A DNA stretch of 64,000 nt from assembly GCA_032719365.1 (NCBI GenBank), contig CM064871.1:67381586-67445585 (forward strand). Reading direction: 5' to 3'. The translations under genes were made by a program, and so were the position numbers. Source of the stretch: Prinsepia uniflora. Its lineage: Eukaryota > Streptophyta > Magnoliopsida > Rosales > Rosaceae. Shown here in pieces: positions 22,776-33,824 of the stretch. The notes under the pieces are model-generated. The model did no database searches, was not told the origin of the DNA, and saw nothing but the letters and a program-made list of their open reading frames with translations. Every line of letters starts with the position of its first letter. The stretch's first letter is position 1.

Positions 22776-25700
22776 GTTAGGACCCACCTCAGCTCCACCC
22801 CGAAAACCGAGGTAAATCCTGCTCCCGTCTGACACCCCGACACATGGACAAAAGTAATCTTACTATAAACCACCAAACTACATGCCAGACGCAGGAGAAA
22901 ATTTAAACATCCCGAAGTCAAAGTTTTACAGAGCATAGTACCAAAATACAAAGGAAAGAAAATCGATAAACAAGGTACACGCACAACGGAAAATGTAAAG
23001 CACTTCGGGGTCACTCTCGAGTATTCTATGCCTCCGACGCTGCCTCAACGTCAACCCCCGCGCTAGCTCCACGACTTAGAGGACAATTTAAAACAGAAGG
23101 TGTGAGTGGACCATAAATAAAAGAAGAGTTTCCAAAAACCATTTCATAAGAAAACCAGGGTTTTAGCCCTCCGTTTTGAAAACACACATGCATAACCCAT
23201 TTACTGAAATCAGTTATAAATCACATAAAGATTGTCATAAAAACAGAATTGAAAGCAGTTACAGAAATCACGTCATAAACATCATAAAACCATATCATAA
23301 AACATAAGTCTCAAACAATCATTATCCGATCAAACCTGATGGACCTATCCGAGTCTTTAAACTCCCAAATCTTTAAACTCAACAGGCATACGGGGGAAAT
23401 ATCAGTATATCCGAGTCTTTAAATGACAGGACCCGCCCCGATCCCACAGGGACCACAAGGGGACGTGCCCTGCTCCCGTCTGACACCCACTAATTCATAC
23501 CAATTTTAACCTCAAAACATCAAATGCATAAATAATCAAATTTAAGTCATACAACAAATCCGAATTGAACAGATGTCAGACAAGGGATGAAATCCAAAAT
23601 TACAAGTTGCGAGCACGACTCTAACATAAACCTGCGGGTAAACCACCCAGCAGGGGTTCAGGTACGCAGAAGTAGATCTATGCCTCAGCCTCAGGTTCCT
23701 CCTCTACCTCAGTATCACGACCTGGAGGGGTTACCAAAAACATTAAGGGTGAGTGGACCGAACTCAAGTTTATAAAATCATTTGAAAAGTAAAACATATA
23801 ATTTACCCCTCCGTTTTCCAAACATGCATGCAGCGTCCTTTAAAATCATAAATAATATAATATGAATCATAAGGCATGTAATAAAACCATAACCATAATT
23901 TTAGCTACTGCACAATACACTCCAATCCCGACATCCCAGATGTCTGACGTTCCTGACATCCAATAAGGTCACAATCACAAGGCTACGCGTGCCACTCGGG
24001 TCTCAATTCCGAGTTCAATCCCCGAACCCTGTTCGGTTACAGCACCCCCGATGCTTAGCGTCATAGACGCTGGACGTTCTAGACGTCCGTGACCTCTCCG
24101 GGGTACCTCATCCGGAGGAGACAATATAATATGGAAGGATCTATACAGTGCAGTACCAAATACATTTTATTGATATCCACATGCAAACATATATGTATAC
24201 ATAGGTAAAATCTGAACCGATCGTTACGTTTCATCAAACGGGTCTTATGCCCAAATACCGTGAAACGTGCCATAACCGAAATCTCAATATCATCAAAACC
24301 ATTTATAGATTCCAGCATGTGAACATATAAGTAAATCGGAAAACATTTAAGCATGCAAGGGTTTAATGAAAACGGGCCCACTCACAGTACAATCCTGCTA
24401 GAAACCGAACGTATACCCTCGTCCTGGTACAAATGTACAATCCCTGTCAAGTCCAAAGTATTCGTAAAGGTCAATTTAAACCCCCAACATTCAACCATGA
24501 AAGCCTAGGCCGAAACCGGCCCGGGAGAGCCGCCCGAACGCGCTTCCCAATGCAATAAACCTCATTTTGACCAACTTAATGATCTCCGATCGACTCGAAA
24601 CCACCGCCATTGGATCCGGATCGTCGAAACCTAAAGAATGATGGTGGTCCCACCAAAAGTACTGTTCACACGCGCCCACACGCGCCAGTTAACGTGTCGG
24701 TCAACGCAGGAACAGTCCCTGCTGACGTCATCGCTGACGTCACTGCTGACGTCATCTGACAGCTGTCAGGTCTAACGTGTCAGAGTCTGACAGGTGCCAC
24801 GTGTCAACATCCGATTGGTCCACCTCACTGATCTGTCAGGCCACATGTCAGATCTGACATGTGCCACGTGTCAGCACGGCACTGGTCCACATCACTGACA
24901 TGTCAGTGACACGTGGCAGCCCCTGATTGGGCCACGTCACTGACATGTCAGTGCTGACTGTGCACTGACATGTGACACGTGTCGGCTCACGGTTGGTCCA
25001 CGTCACCTGACAGTCTGACAGGGTGCCACGTCATCACCTCTGTCCTCAGACGGGTTGACCCGTATCTCTGCAACTCGGGTCGATCAGACCCGCGATCATG
25101 ACCCGGTCACCATTCCACTATTTCTCAATCATTTTTGTTCAGGTTTATTCCTAACTACTCGTCTTAATCCCAGAAACAGTTCTAGCTAATTAAAATCAAT
25201 AAACAAGGGCTGAATCGAAGACTCACCTCGATGAACAGACCCGGGTTCCCGTCGCTGTTTAGCCACCGTTCAGGTCACCTCCGACCACGAAGTCACGTCC
25301 TAAAGTTCCCTATCAGTCCATAGAATCGAATAGGATCAAATTAACACAAAACTAAACGTTGGAAATCAAGTTACCAAATCCTGGGTTTTTGAAACCGTTT
25401 CGGGTTTAGAAACCGACTCACCTCACCGCCGTCTGCCGCCGTCCACCGCCGTGCCTCCCTCCTTCCCCGTGAGTCCAGCAACACACAGACACAGAGAGTG
25501 GGTGATGAGCTGGGGTGTTTGTTCAAATGGGCAGAATGTGTATTTCGGGTAGAAAATATAAAGAATGGAGGGAAAGGAAATGGACGGTCCAGATTTGATC
25601 TCAAGGATGAGATCAATGGTTCAGATTAGATCTGGGTACTTCAAATCAATGGCTGAGATCAAAAGTGGATTTTAATGCTATTTAATCCCATAGTGGATCT

Positions 25701-28431
25701 GATCCAATCTAGCCAATGGGTGAGTGACACTTGTCACTCACCAGGTGTCCTCCAATCAGAATTTTTAGAATAAAATATTCGACACGAAAACCGAGACACG
25801 AACCTCCCGATTTCACGTTTCTGACCATAACTTCCTCGTACGAAGTCCGATTTCGGCGTGCCGCCTGTCTACGGACTCAGGACGTCGAGGCCTTCCTGAC
25901 GGTCCTTGAGTCAACTGAAAATTAGTTGCGAAAAGAAAAGTCAACATTTTCCCCTCCCGGAAGTCCAAATTACGATAATGCCCCTGAACTTCCGATAGCC
26001 ATAACTTTTTCCCTGATCGTCCGAATTGGATGTGCCACCTGTCTATGAACTCGTGACGTCCCGAACTACGTCACGGTCATAGGTCAAAGTCCATTTAATT
26101 CATCAATCAAAAAGTCAACAATTGGCCATACCCATCACAAGGGTAAAAGCGTCAAATCACACATTAAAGTACAATATTGAAATCCTCGAATTTCCAGGGT
26201 GTTACATTAAACTCCCGAGTCTTTAAACTCAATCCTGGTCTTTAAACCCAATCCGGGCCCGTCCCCCCGTCAATCACAATATCCGGGTCTTTAAACCCAA
26301 TAACCAGATCCAGCAAATCCAATCAAAACCATTTGAAAAACCATTTCTAAATCCTCATCCAAACCCGAATCCAAAATCACCGGTCCGAAGCCCTTCCGGC
26401 ATCCAGAACCGTCATTCCGAACCCAAATTCGGAAATCTACTTTTCAACTTTAAAACCAAATCTCGATTCTTGAAATCCGATTCTAAAACCGAAAAACCTT
26501 GATTATCAAATCATGTCTCAAAATCTATTTAATATCATTGAAAACCACTCATCGTTTTAAAACCCCAATTCATGGCATCAAAATCAGAATCCAAACTTTT
26601 CTCGTAAAACGTGCTAAAAAACCGTACTTTCTCGAAAAATGTGCACTTATGTAAAACCAACATAGCATATTCATCAATCATGAAATGACATGTAAAACCA
26701 TAAAATAAGTAATGAAAAGCAGTTATGCATGCTCAGTATAGAGAATGGGTCCACTCACAGTTACCGGCACGTCACTCGCGCCCCGTACGTCCCGTACGTT
26801 CCTCAGCTTCCTCGGGAAGTCCCGATTCTGTCACAAGTCACCAAATTACGTCACTAACACGTCTACCAAGACTCTCCTAATTTCCCCAAAAATCCCCGGG
26901 TCCTAAACGTAACGAACCGGAACCCTAAACCTTCAACCTCGTAGAACTACCTCGAATCGACGTCCGATTAACCCGAAACTTATTCCAATAGACTCGTTAT
27001 AACTTCTAGACCAAAACCTCAGTTGGACTCTTCACCGGAAACCGCCGCACGCGCCCCCACGCGCAGCCCAAAGTGGCTGCGTGTGGCCCTCGCGCGCCTG
27101 CACATAGTCACTGTTCATCGTCGTCTTGCTTGGGCAAACCGGTCTGAGCCGGCGTACCCGGTTCTCTGCCAAACCTTCACCGTTTTCCTCCCTTTCTTCA
27201 CCATTCTCACCGTCCAGTCCTAAGCAACCTATTCCCCTCACTCTAACACTTCGACACAGCCTCTAGATCATCGTCCCAAACTCGAAACCGTAACCCGTTC
27301 TGTCCCCTGTTTAACAATCCGGCCACCCAGTCACTCTCCCGTCGCGGCTTCCACCTTAGACGACTCCTAGGAACCTACTGAAGCTCACCCAACTCACCAA
27401 AGACCTCGACTCAGCCCCTAAGTCCACGACTAATGGTTTGAAATTCATAGAAAAATAGGGCATACGAACGGGGATGAGAAATTACCTGCAGTCGTCCACC
27501 ACCGTGCTCGCCGCCGCGTTCCCTGGAGTCCACAGAGTTGTCCCAACTTCCTCTCGAGTCCAATCGCTCAGCACACGGCAACACCACCACCAAGGTCCCT
27601 CAGCTTTCTCTGTTTTCCCCGTGGACTCACACAATCCTCACGCACGAACATTACACCTTCTCGTCTCCTCAACACCCCCTGCACTCTCAACCTTCCTCTA
27701 AACACACTCTCACACCCAAGAATCCACACACTCACCGTGCTTTGATCGATTTCTCCCTCAGCCTCACTCTCTGTTTTCTCTCGAACACGACCACAAACAC
27801 TCACCCGTTTAATTTGAACCGTGAAAAATCCTAGAACCCACTAGAGCTCTCCCACGTGTCACCATCCCCTCATCTTTCTCACAAATATCTCAATCTCTAC
27901 TGTACACCTGGCCTTATCAAATTCGCCCAAATCCCAATGTAGCCAAAAGACCAAAATGCCCCTCTATTGAATCAAAATTACGATTATGCCACTACCTTTC
28001 TAGACCCGTATCTTGCTCACCCTAGGTCCGATGAACACGTGCCGCCTGTCGTTGAACTCAGGATGACGAGATCTACCTAACGGTCCTAGGTCAACGTGTC
28101 AAAACCCGATCGTACGAAAAGTCAACGTTTTCCCCTATTTTAGCCAAATTACGGTAATGCCCTCAACCTTCCGAACATCACAACTTCCTCCTCGGATGTC
28201 GGAATCGGGCGTGCCACCTGTCTACGGATTCGTGACGTCCCGAACTACATCACGGTCACCGGTCAATACCCAATTGACCACCTGAACTAAAAGTCAACAA
28301 TTTTACCGAATTAGGGGCAAAATTGTCATTCTACGCTAACAGACCTATCGTAACCAACTAACCACCGATTAAGCTCACTAATCCTTGACTAATCACCGTC
28401 TTAACCCTAATTTCCAGGACGGGTCCTTACA
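22776..28431 (-). mobile_element. Solo LTR D (own length ~2.9 kb) nested in LTR B, holding E
   Basis: Plus-strand ends are TGTTAGGACCC and GGGTCCTTACA. The TSD is tggaa (22771-22775) against aggaa (28432-28436), one mismatch. Own parts are 22776-23423 and 26212-28431. Blocks lie at 28210-28222 and 28038-28050 (172 bp apart). Intron arms lie at 26748-26758 and 23102-23112; the acceptor is decayed (CTAAG instead of CTCCAG). Confidence 0.85.
23424..26206 (-). mobile_element. Solo LTR E (2,783 bp), innermost of the left nest
   Basis: Plus-strand ends are TGACAGGACCC and GGGTGTTACA; the TSD ttaaa is exact at 23419-23423 and 26207-26211. It interrupts the GAGTCTTTAAACTC hairpin array of LTR D. It is a close relative of the LTR of element J, so J-type elements were the most recent arrivals in this nest. 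Blocks lie at 26031-26043 and 25857-25869; intron arms at 24375-24385 and 23749-23759; a TGACGTCA/CACGTG array runs about 24720-25000. Confidence 0.93.
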
Positions 28432-30434
28432 AGGAACACGATGGCGAGCACGATGGAGGTCAGAACGCGGGTGAGTTCTCGATGTCCCCTGTTTTCCGTT
28501 TAAAATTCAAAGTGAAAATCGTAGATTTAGGAGCTTAATCGAGCCGTTTTATTGGCCCTGTTAGTTGAAGGATGTTGTAGTTGGTCTGAGGAGTCGAACT
28601 AGAGGCGGAGTAGACGGTGGGTGGCTGGAAAACAGCGACTGGGAACTTCAGGGGACTGGTTCGAGCCCTGGACGGTAAGTTCTCGTACTTTACTTCATGT
28701 TTTAAGTAGTTGTTTAGACTAGTTAGAGTAGGACGATCCTAATAGGCTAAAAAGGAAGGAAAATGGCCTGAAAACGAAGCAGAACCGCCTGCGTCGGTTC
28801 AACTGGACCGATCTGAACCAAACCGGTCGGACCGGGTTTTCCCAGGGAAGACGACGACACTGTGCTAGGCGCGTGGCTCCCACGCGCAACCACTTTGGGC
28901 AGCACGTGAGGCAGAATCCGGGGAAGTTTCCAACATAGTTTTTAGTCTAATCGATGTAACGAACATTTTGGCACTGGTTTCGAGTTAATCGGACATCAGC
29001 TCGATATGTTTCGGGCTGTCCGAAGGTTTAGGGCTCAGTTAAAAACAGGCAAAAATACGGGGAAATTATGGGATTTTAGTATGACCATTGTGAAGTAGTT
29101 AGTGACCTTAGTATGGGTTTTGGATAGGTTCGGGAAAGCCGAGGATAACGGAATGGTCGGGAACAGCGTAAGCGCACGCGTATCGAGGCGACGACGAAAT
29201 GGTCTGTGAGTGGACTTTGCTTTCTAACTCTTGATGCATGCGTATATGTTTTAATATGTTTTCATACGTGATTCTATGATTTGCTTTATGATCTTAATGG
29301 TTTATGGGTTTGCACGATTTTTGAGGTATTTTACGAAATTTCACATTTTACGAGGTTTCGATTTCTCTTGTGATTTGACGATGGTTTTAATGGTCTGATT
29401 TTGGGATTTGAAATGTGATTTGATGTCAATGATTTGATAAGGATTTCGGAAAAGAGTTTTCGGGTTTGGAGCCCTGTTTATGTTATTTCGGAAATTTTGT
29501 TTCAGATTTGGTTTTGAGACTTAAAAGAGAAAGTCTGGATTTGGGTTCGGGATGATGGTTCCGGATGCTAACTTACAGAATCATTGTTGCGAATTTGGAG
29601 AAGGATTTTCTGTGGTTTTCACTGCTGATTGAAAAATGGTTTTGGGTTTAAAGACTCGGAAAATAAAAGAGAAAAATCTACTGGATCTGGTTTTGAGTTT
29701 AAAGACTCAGATTGATTGACGGGGGGAGGGCACTGGATTGAGATGTTTTGAGTTTAAAGACTCGGTATGGTTTTGAGTTTAAAGACTCGGTGATTATGAT
29801 ACCCCCCGAGGCCTGTGACTCACTGGTTTTCCGATGTTTTGGGCAGTGGCCCAGATGAAATGGTTTTCGATGGTTTTGGGACTGAGTTCCCAGAATTGCA
29901 ATTGATTTGAGGCTGAGGCCTGGATTTGAATAACGAATTTGATACGGGTTTTTGATAATGGTTTTCGTTGATGGTCTTTGATATGAATGGTTTCATGCCT
30001 TGAATGGATATGCATGCATTGGTTTTTGCGTGGAGGGTAAAAATGAAATTGTTTTATCGAACTGTTTTGTAAATTATACTTTATTTTGTCCACTCACAGT
30101 CTTTTGGTGTTTTCGATACCCTCCAGGTTGTTGCGGCACAGGCTGTTGATTGAGAGAGATGGAGACATCACACGTACGTTCCACAGTAGACTCTGCGCAC
30201 TCTGGGAAGTTCGGAAGTTTTTGGACGGTCGGATCGAAAATCCCTTATCTGACTTACGTGTCACATGGAGGTTGGACATCCGTTTAGCATTCGTGTCATG
30301 CGTAAGTTAGACGGGAGCAGGGTTTAGCCCTTAATCCCAGGGGATTAGGGCTGGACCCTGACACTTGGTGTCAGACGGGAGCAGGCATGTCCCACGCTAA
30401 TCCCTGGGGATTTGGGACGGGTCCTGTCATTATG

Positions 30435-30795
30435 TTTGGGTTTGGGGCTGGGATTGGGTTTGGGGTTTTGTTTATGTTTGGGGGCAGGGTGCTGGGATTG
30501 GATTTGGGGTTGGGTTCTATTTGGGGTAGGGGATGGGATTGGGTTTGGGGTTGGGTTTCTATTTGGGGCAGGGGCTGTGATTGGGTTTGGGGCTCGGATT
30601 GGGGTTCTGTTTATATTTGGGGCTGGGATCCTTCTTGCTGACTGGATCCTTTTGCCTTTTCTTGTTCCCTCCTTGCTTTAGCTTCAATTCTTTTTCTTCT
30701 CAAACTTTCAGCTTTTTCTGTAAGAGGCTCCTGTAAAACAAACATCAAACCAACAATCAACACACGCATCCAAATGAGATAAATAAGAGTTCATA
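30435..30795 (-). pseudogene. MULE transposase C-terminal segment between LTRs A and F
   Basis: The minus strand codes a basic helix-like stretch (AESLRRKRIEAKARREQEKAKG, about 30660-30730) followed by a Gln/Pro repeat tail (SQPLPQIETQPQTQS-like) with at least one stop. The plus strand is therefore extremely G-rich, with GGGTTTGGGGCTGGGATTGGG arrays at 30435-30630. It continues to 15787 once LTR A is removed. Confidence 0.6.
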
Positions 30796-30975
30796 TGTAA
30801 CGACCCGTCCCAGAAACTAGGATGAAGTAAGATGAGATTAATGAGTATCATCGGTGACTAGTGGGTAAATGACGATTTTGCCCCTGGTTTGGGCAAAAAG
30901 TTGACTTTTAGTTCGGGTGGTCAAATGGACTTTGACCGGTGACCAAGACGTAGTTCGGGACGTCACGAACCCGTA

Positions 30976-31160
30976 GGCAGGTGGCACGCCCGATTCCGAC
31001 TTCTGAGGAGGAAGTTATGATGTTCGGAAGGTTGAGGGCATAACCGTAATTTGGTTAAAATTGGGGGAATAGTTGACTTTTTGTATGATCGGGTTTTGAC
31101 TTGTTGACTTAGGATCGTTAGAGAGATCTTGTCGTCCTGAATCCGACGACAGGCGGCACG
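30976..31160 (+). promoter_or_regulatory. Paired GRCAGGYGGCACG blocks of LTR F, 172 bp apart
   Basis: The core GRCAGGYGGCACG occurs at 30976-30988 and 31148-31160, embedded in wider similarity: AGTTGACTTTTNG before, and GATTCCGAC..GAGGAGGAAGTTATG then GTAATTTGG after. The 172-bp spacing equals that in LTRs C, D, G, I and J, so this is a degenerate tandem dimer in the U3-like part. Its role is not known. Confidence 0.6.
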
Positions 31161-32634
31161 TATTCATCGGACTTACGATGTGGGAGTTACGGGTCTAGAA
31201 AGGTAGTGGCAAAGTTGAAACTTTGGTTAAAACAGAAGGGCATTTTGGTCTTTTGTGCTCTGGGATGTGTGCAACAGATAGGGACAGATGGAGGGCTGAG
31301 ATTGAAACAGATGTGAGGGAGAGGAGAGGATGGTGACGCGTGGCAAGGGCCTAGTGGCTTCTAGGTGTATGCACGATCCATTTATTTGGGGGATGCCCGT
31401 GTGTTCGTGTGTGTTCGAAGAACAAAAAACAGAGGCCGAGGAATTGGGAAATTGGACAGTGTTTTGTGTGAGTCGTGTGAATTGCTGAGGGGATGAGTGC
31501 TCAGAGAGTGAGAGGGAGACCAAAAGGAGGTTTGGAGATACGGTGGCAGTATGTGGGTGAGTTGTGAGCCACGGGAAAACCAGGGAAGAAACCAGAGTGA
31601 ACAAAGAGATCGTGGTGGTGGTTGTGCCGTGTTCGACCAATCGAGGCCAGAGGAGGTGTCTAGAGGTTGGAGGTGGACGGGAGGAGCCGTGTCCTCACGG
31701 CTGAGCTCACGACGGCGACGAGATGGCAGGTAATTTCTGATTTCCCTTTCGATGCTCTGTTTTTCCGTCTAGTTTCAGAAGCTAAGTCGTGGCTTTAGGG
31801 ATAGAATCGAGGAGTCTTGTGAGGTCTAGGGAGTTCAGTGGAGTCCTAGGAGTCTTCTGGTTGTGCTGCCGTGACGGAGGAGTGCACGGTGGAGGCTAGA
31901 CGACAGAGAGTACCTCGTGTGCTCTGTTCTGCCGTCGATGTTCAGATCGAAAGTCGTGAAGTTTGGGCTAGAGTCGACGGTTTTGGTGAGTTGGGTGAGG
32001 TTTAGGATGGCCCTAGGAAGGGTTTAAGCTAGCCACCGTGATGGGGGGTGACCTGGGTGGCCGGAGAAGGAAACAGGGGAGTGTTCGGGTTTTGTTTCGA
32101 GTTCGAGTCGATGAGTATTAGGCCGTGTCGAGGTGATTGGATTACGGGAATGGGTAGCCTAGGTCTGGACGATGCTGTTGGTGAAGAAAGGAGTCGATTT
32201 GGTGGACGGAAGGTGGTGAACCGCTGACGCCGGTTCAAGTTGCAGACACTGTGCTGAACCGGGTCTGCTTGAGGTAGACGGTGACACTGTAGCAGACGCG
32301 TGAAGGCCACGCGCAGCAACTTTGGGCGGTGCATGGGGGCGCGTGCGGCGGTCTTTGGGGAAAGTGTCAACTAGGTTTTTAGTCTAGGTGTTGTGACGAG
32401 TCTTTTAGCGTTGGTTCCGGGTTAATCAGACGTCAAATCGAAGTAGTTCCGTGAGGGTGAAGGTTTAGGGTTCCGATGCGTTACGCTTAGGACCCGGGGA
32501 TTTTGGAGGGAATTTGGGTGGATCCTCGTAGATGTGGTAGTAACGTACTTTGATGGTTGTTGATAGGATCGGGAGTTCCTGAGGAAGCTGAGGAACGTAC
32601 GAGACGTTCGGGACACGATTGAGGGCTCGGTATT

Positions 32635-33517
32635 GTGAGTGGACCCTTTCCTTAAACTCGAACGTGCATAACTGCTTTTCTATAAATATTTTATATATGT
32701 GATTTCATGAATGTTGGATTTATGATGTGGTTTTATATAATTGCACGGTTTTCGAGAAATAACTATTTGGCACGTTTTACGAGAAAGTGTGATTTCTGAA
32801 TATAAGCTATGGTTTTATGATTTCAAACGTTAAATGGTTTTCAATGATTATAAGTGGATTTTGGAACGCGATTTGATGATCACTGATTTTAGATTTTGAA
32901 ATCGGATTTCGAGAATCGAGATTTGGTTTTAAAGTTGAAAAGTGGATTTCCGGATTTGGGTCTGGAATGACGGTTCTGGAAGTCGGAAGGGCATCAGACC
33001 GGTGATTTTGGATTCGGGTTTGGATGTGAATTGAGAAATGGTTTTCAAATGGTTTTGGATTGGATTTGCTGGATCTGGTTATTGGGTTTAAAGACCCGGA
33101 TATTGATTGACGGGGGACGGGCCCGGATTGAGTTTAAAGACTCGGGAGTTTAAAGACTCGGATATATTGATATTTCCCCCGTAGGCATGTTGAGTTTAAA
33201 GACTCGGATATTATTGAGGCCTGGATTGAGTTTAAAGACTCGGATAGGTCCAGCAGGTTTAATCGGAAAATGATGAGTTAATATTCACGATTTATGATAC
33301 GGTTTTATGATGTTTCTGCTATGATTTTTATAACTGTTTTATAGTGTTTCTATTTCTTATGATATTTTATGATGATTGATTTATAACCGTTTTGATAACT
33401 GGGTTATGCATGTGATTTCAAAACGGAGGGCTAAACCCGGTTTTCTTCTAAAATGGTTTTGGAAATTTTTCTGTTATTTATGGTCCACTCACACCTGCTG
33501 TTTTAATTGCCCTCCAG
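32635..33517 (+). other. Putative LTR intron with base-paired ends (LTR F reference copy)
   Basis: Donor-like GTGAGTGGACC at 32635-32645; perfectly complementary arm GGTCCACTCAC at 33482-33492; pyrimidine-rich tract and acceptor TTTTAATTGCCCTCCAG ending at 33517. The 883-nt interior contains tandem hairpins of the type GAGTTTAAAGACTC at 33070-33250. Splicing is inferred from motif quality and conservation in all ten LTRs, not shown. Confidence 0.5.
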
Positions 33518-33824
33518 GTTGTGGAGCTAGCGCGGGGTTCCGGCGTCGAGGTAGCGTCTGAGGCATAGAAGTCGCGAAAGGGATCCCGAAGTGTTTTAAA
33601 TTTTTCCGTGTGCGTACATTTAGTTTATCGGTTTTCTTTCTTTTGTATTTAGTACTATGCTCTGTACACTTTTAACTTCGGGATGTATTGTATAGTTTCT
33701 CCTGCGTGTGACTGAATACTTTGGTGGTTGCGTGTGAGATTTACTTTTGTGTGTGTTGGGGTCAGACAGGAGCAGGATTTACCTCGGTTTACGTGGTGAA
33801 ACCGGGGTGGGTCCTGACATCATA

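Larger units (their letters stand above)
21838..30363 (+). mobile_element. Solo LTR B (own length ~2.9 kb) nested in LTR A, holding D and E
   Basis: It starts TATAATGACCCGTC (a decayed TGTAACGACCCGTC) and ends GGACCCTGACA. The TSD is cttag at 21833-21837 and cttgg at 30364-30368 (one transition). Own parts are 21838-22775 and 28437-30363. Removing it restores a palindromic CTGACACTTGGTGTCAG near the end of LTR A, which confirms the boundaries. Conserved blocks are at 22046-22058 and 22219-22231; intron arms at 29216-29225 and 30088-30097, acceptor AG at 30126. Confidence 0.87.
15793..30429 (+). mobile_element. Solo LTR A (own length ~3.0 kb) with nested LTRs C, B, D and E
   Basis: It starts TGTAACGACCC and ends GGTCCTGTCA; the 5-bp TSD ttatg is exact at 15788-15792 and 30430-30434. 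Own parts are 15793-17351, 20454-21837 and 30369-30429 (3,004 bp together). No internal gag or pol sequence belongs to it, so it is a solo LTR left by LTR-LTR recombination. It holds C (TSD gttta) and B (TSD cttag/cttgg). Intron-like arms are at 17250-17259 and 21682-21691. A TATA-like CATATAAG lies near 16347. Confidence 0.9.
30796..33819 (+). mobile_element. Solo LTR F (3,024 bp)
   Basis: It starts TGTAACGACCCGTCCC and ends GGGTCCTGACA; the TSD tcata is exact at 30791-30795 and 33820-33824. It lies inside the MULE transposase gene. It has no nested insertion, so it is the best reference copy for the LTR architecture on the plus strand. Confidence 0.93.

Noticed and set aside
15793..30429. 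A and B as the two LTRs of one full-length element
   Set aside because: Both are in plus orientation, but B has its own TSD inside A, removing B restores the end of A, and no gag/pol lies between them.
30387..30681. Plus-strand Gly/Leu-rich frames
   Set aside because: Low-complexity translation of the G-rich repeat that codes the transposase tail on the other strand.
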